Positions 60,514-64,000 of a DNA stretch of 64,000 nucleotides are shown piece by piece. The notes under the pieces were generated by a model, which saw nothing but the letters and a program-made list of their open reading frames with translations, made no database searches and was not told the origin of the DNA. Position 1 is the first letter of the stretch. The number at the start of each line of letters is the position of its first letter. The stretch is taken from the NCBI RefSeq assembly GCF_000801105.2, contig NC_079519.1:34757288-34821287 (forward strand). Reading direction: 5' to 3'. The position numbers and the translations under genes are program-made. The stretch comes from Raphanus sativus (taxonomy: Eukaryota > Streptophyta > Magnoliopsida > Brassicales > Brassicaceae).

Positions 60514-63500
60514 TTATGGACCATGATTATCTTGTAGCCGGCCTTCCAGATCACGCCTTAGCAACTCCGCGTATTCCTGCAAAATCCACCCCAATAACAA
60601 GTTAGTTAAGTGGGGATCAATCTTATATAACAAGTAAACTAGTCTCTTTAATATGCTTACATGAGCAAGAGCTTCATCACTGCAGAGCACGTCTGCAAGG
60701 TCTTCTTGACTCATCGCAGCATTTTCAACCATCGCACGGAATACATCTTCTGGTGGATCAGAGTGCTCAATCATTTGCATCATGGGTTGAACATTTGCCT
60801 AAGTGAACAAAAACAAAATCAATTAAGAAGGGATAATTGCTGTTTCTCGAGGTTAATCTGTCTAGACTTTTCAATCCGGCTAAGCCGAACTGAACCGAAA
60901 CTTGACATTCTTCAAACAGTTAACCGGATTAAATAGAGATGTATTACCTGTACAGCCTGTTGTAATGGCGGTCCAAATGATGGTCCTCCTTGGGTAAAAG
61001 CACGTGAGACTAGAGGCATCATTTGCTGGACCATTCTTGAGAGATCAAAGCCACCTCCTCCTTCGCCATGAGCTCCGCCTGACATCATATTCTCTATCTC
61101 TTGACCATCCACCTGTTGAGCAATTTGCTGGACTGTGTTCATGATCTGTGGGTTCTGGGTAAACTGCTGCAACATATTTCTCAGCATGTTTGGTGAATCA
61201 ACACCAGCTTGTTGAGATACCCCTGATAGCAAACCATCCAAAACAGGGCTCTCCAACACCTGAGACATTGCACTTGAGACATCTACACCGTCATCAGAAC
61301 CTCGCCCACGTGAACTACCAGAAAGGAGAGATTGCAAAAGCTGTTGACTACTGTTCCCACTGCTCTGTTGCACACCTTCAACCGAAGCAGAAGAAGTCCC
61401 ACCATCTTCATTCTTACCTGATGTCTTAGGCTGCTTGCTTCGTTTCTTTTAACCAAAAAAAAATAAAACATAGAACGACTTTAAGCATTTGGAACCAAAT
61501 ACCACCAACATTTCTTGTCTATAGGCGAGATGCATTGACAACAAAACTCGTTCATTACCTTACGGTCCAGACCCCCGAGCCCCAATCCAAGTGGCGTCAC
61601 AACTTCTGGAGTAGCCTTCTTATTTAATTTGGTATCACCGGTAGTATCTACCTCTGGATGCCCTAAATCTTCACAATGTTCTTTACCGCGTTCACCCTGG
61701 TTGAGAAACTGTAGATTAGTGATAGGGCAGAGATGTAGTGAACAACAACATGAAATAATAAGATTGCAGAAAAGACATACAATTGAGTTACTCCTCTCAG
61801 ATGGTAAGTCAGGTAACGAGCTCCTTTCCTCCGGTGCGGAAGTAGCCACAGTGTTGGTACCCTGCTCAGTCATAGCACTAGAAACGCCAGACTGAATCCC
61901 AGCAGACACATTCTCGCCGGTAGAATGTGCTGGAGCAGAAGCAGCACTGATGTTTCTCGTTGGAAGTACCCTAACTGAACTTGTATTGCTGTTAGGTTCT
62001 CCTTGCTGTCCACTGCTTTGATGGTTTCCAGCTGACGACATCGTAGGTGAAGCTGATGAACCTGTAATTAAGAATGATAGTTGTTGGAGGAGAATTGTGA
62101 ACTAGGTCCAATGGAAAAAAAAATGCGAACTTCACCCACCAGCATGTATGTGAATGTTAATGTGCCTAGGGGGAGTTCCTAAACCACCTGGTCCGGTTAC
62201 TGGATTTGATGAGCCAGCCGCACCAGTAAAGAGTGGGCTGATTTGATTCGGAAAAGGCTGCAACAAACAGGAAAAAATGTACTTAAAAGTATAAAACAGG
62301 TTTAGAAAATAAGACACTTACCTGAACCATAATAGGATTCGGTCCTGACGGAGATATGTATACAGCAGGGCCAGCGTTCACATAGGATAATTCCTGTGGA
62401 TCACACTGTTTGTGAGCCGAAAGACGAGAAAAGAGGAACAGTCGTGAAAGGAAATGACCCAAAACGTACCTGAGACTGTGCCATTCTCAATGTCAGAAGT
62501 GTGCGCCCAAGCTCCAGTAGGAGGGCCCCTAAATGTTGCATAGCAAGACCTGCATGTATTGCTTCTGACTGGATTTGTGACCTGAGAGCAGGATCTGAAG
62601 AGGATCCATCCTGCTCTAGACGTCCTGCAATATGCTACAACAATATCGTTGCAAATAATATTGTTACATGCCCGATAACGAAAGCCAGAACAATGGCATT
62701 TAATCTACGGAGAAAGACTGGAACCAATTAATAAGCTGTCTAAAGAAGGTGTTTACCGATAACGAAGAGACGGCTGGACCACTTAGTAGACGCTGTGAAT
62801 TCCTCAGGACAATAGCCAGTGCTTCAGGCGTTGATGGACCGTGTCTATTTCTTGGCAACTCTTCCCTGGGACGACCTTCTGATGTAGCAGAGGAAGTATC
62901 TGGCTGATCGCCTGGAGTAAAAATCCAATTAACTTGTTGATGTGTTTCCATTCAACATAGCAGTAAAAATCAGATCAATACCGTTTCGTGATAATGCCTG
63001 TTCCATCCGATTAATAAACTCCAAAATAGTGTCTAGCGAATCCGGGATAGGCTGCATAATTAGAGAGCTGGATCGTCAAATAACAAGAGACTCGAGATCA
63101 AACTACTACATGACTGTAAGTACCGTCAGAAATGTAGGAATAGGAATTGGTGTAGCTGCTGTAATAGGAATCTGAACGACATGAGGCATAGATGTTCGAA
63201 ATGTTGCACTAGTAAACGCTGGCCTAGGTAGTGCCTGTCCCGCCGTTTGGCTTTGACCATCGGTGGCAGGTGTTCCAGCAGATGCATTTCCAGGCGGGGA
63301 GTTGCCAGGCAAATTGGACTAGGGGGGAAAGAAACATTGCGTTTAGAAACATAAAATTGTGGATGACAATATTAACAACATCAGTGAAACATAACACCGG
63401 ATATTAACAAGGCACTGATTAAAACTACATTTTAAGTAGAGTAAATAGGAAGCAACTTACTGCCATAGACGGCTGCGTGACATTCATACTGTTAACTGGA

Positions 63501-64000
63501 GGGTTCTGCCCACCAACTCCAAAAGAATTTAGAACTGCTCCAATAACCTAAGTAACACAGAAAGAAAAGCGGGTAAAAGTAAAAAAGGATCAGCCACTTC
63601 TTTCCCAAATTTATAAAACCATCGACAAGAGACACGTAATATTATAAATGCTTAAGGATTACCCGGTTGATATCTGGAACAAAGCCTTCAGTCTGATCTG
63701 CAGAATTAAAACTCCCGAGGACTACGCTGTGAGAGATGTGTCCACGACCTCGAGATGGTCCACCATTAGTACCATTACCTGTTAATGAAACAATAAGTTG
63801 AAATTACTTTTAAGAGCGCCAAATATAGGTTGTGTTGACAGGCGCTTTCAACACACACATACCAAAAAGGGGGATATGAATATAATTACCATCATTTGCA
63901 GTAGCTCCTTCTGAAGGCGTACCAGATGATGGCGTTGATCCTGCTGGCTGCCTCACAACCAAGTGCAAAGTATGCCCATTTTCCAAATCTAAAGATGATG
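60514..64000 (-). CDS. BAG6/Scythe-like ubiquitin-domain protein, 5' end beyond window
   Basis: Large ubiquitin-like superfamily protein (Arabidopsis At5g42220 type by recollection), probably a chaperone-linked quality-control factor. Fourteen visible exons on the minus strand: 64000-63890, 63778-63663, 63547-63461, 63318-63124, 63051-62982, 62911-62757, 62634-62470, 62393-62322, 62257-62140, 62061-61781, 61696-61559, 61445-60948, 60798-60661 and 60576-60514, all GT-AG and in phase. The visible protein starts within the end of the ubiquitin fold (ENGHTLHLVVRQP). It continues as a Pro/Gly/Ser/Thr-rich region, an Ala/Leu helical stretch (LAMQHLGALLLELGRTLLTL) resembling BAG6, and a Met/Gln-rich C-terminal region (RNMLQQFTQNPQIMNTVQQI) like ubiquilin STI1 segments. 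The N-terminal ubiquitin domain lies off the right edge. Confidence 0.9.

Overview
This is nuclear DNA from a flowering plant, almost certainly Brassicaceae (Brassica or a close relative). The protein-coding genes are intron-rich with GT-AG splice sites, the intergenic DNA is AT-rich, and the predicted proteins read like close relatives of Arabidopsis proteins. From memory, most of the gene order follows one Arabidopsis chromosome 5 segment (about At5g42420 down to At5g42220). I recognised this by protein content and did not check it with a search.

Layout. 1-7.3 kb: two RPL3 genes (ribosomal protein uL3) in head-to-head inverted orientation, the left one cut by the window edge, with a URGT3-type nucleotide-sugar transporter between them. 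8.7-9.0 kb: a SAUR-like gene (minus). 14.5-20.3 kb: ATXR7, an 18-exon SET-domain histone methyltransferase (plus). 26.6-34.1 kb: SPP, a 24-exon chloroplast stromal processing peptidase (minus). 36.0-36.5 kb: a CML37-like EF-hand gene whose frame has a stop at codon 30. 39.3-41.4 kb: a PhoD-like metallophosphatase. 44.5-45.3 kb: a germin-like protein. 47.0-48.7 kb: an F-box/kelch protein (CFK type). 49.4-51.7 kb: a U-box/ARM ubiquitin ligase (PUB15 type, minus). 52.1-52.6 kb: the wreck of a CRP1-type PPR gene. 53.0-55.5 kb: an M14 zinc carboxypeptidase (minus). 56.8-59.4 kb: a G-type lectin S-receptor-like kinase. 60.5-64.0 kb: the 3' part of a BAG6-like ubiquitin-domain gene (minus), running off the right edge.

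The genes do not form one pathway, which is normal for a plant chromosome. Themes are translation (RPL3), chloroplast protein maturation (SPP), chromatin (ATXR7), ubiquitin signalling (F-box, U-box, BAG6-like) and surface or wall perception (lectin kinase, germin-like protein, sugar transporter).

The long gaps (9.0-14.5, 20.3-26.6, 36.5-39.3 and 41.4-44.5 kb) hold small non-autonomous transposons: Helitron ends, a Tourist-like MITE, a second TIR element, a tRNA-derived SINE-like family in three copies, and tandem duplications. The most striking element is a nearly fully palindromic 288-bp insertion one base after the 5' splice GT of an intron in the phosphatase gene. I found no evidence for a wholly new biological system; the notable items are structural and evolutionary.
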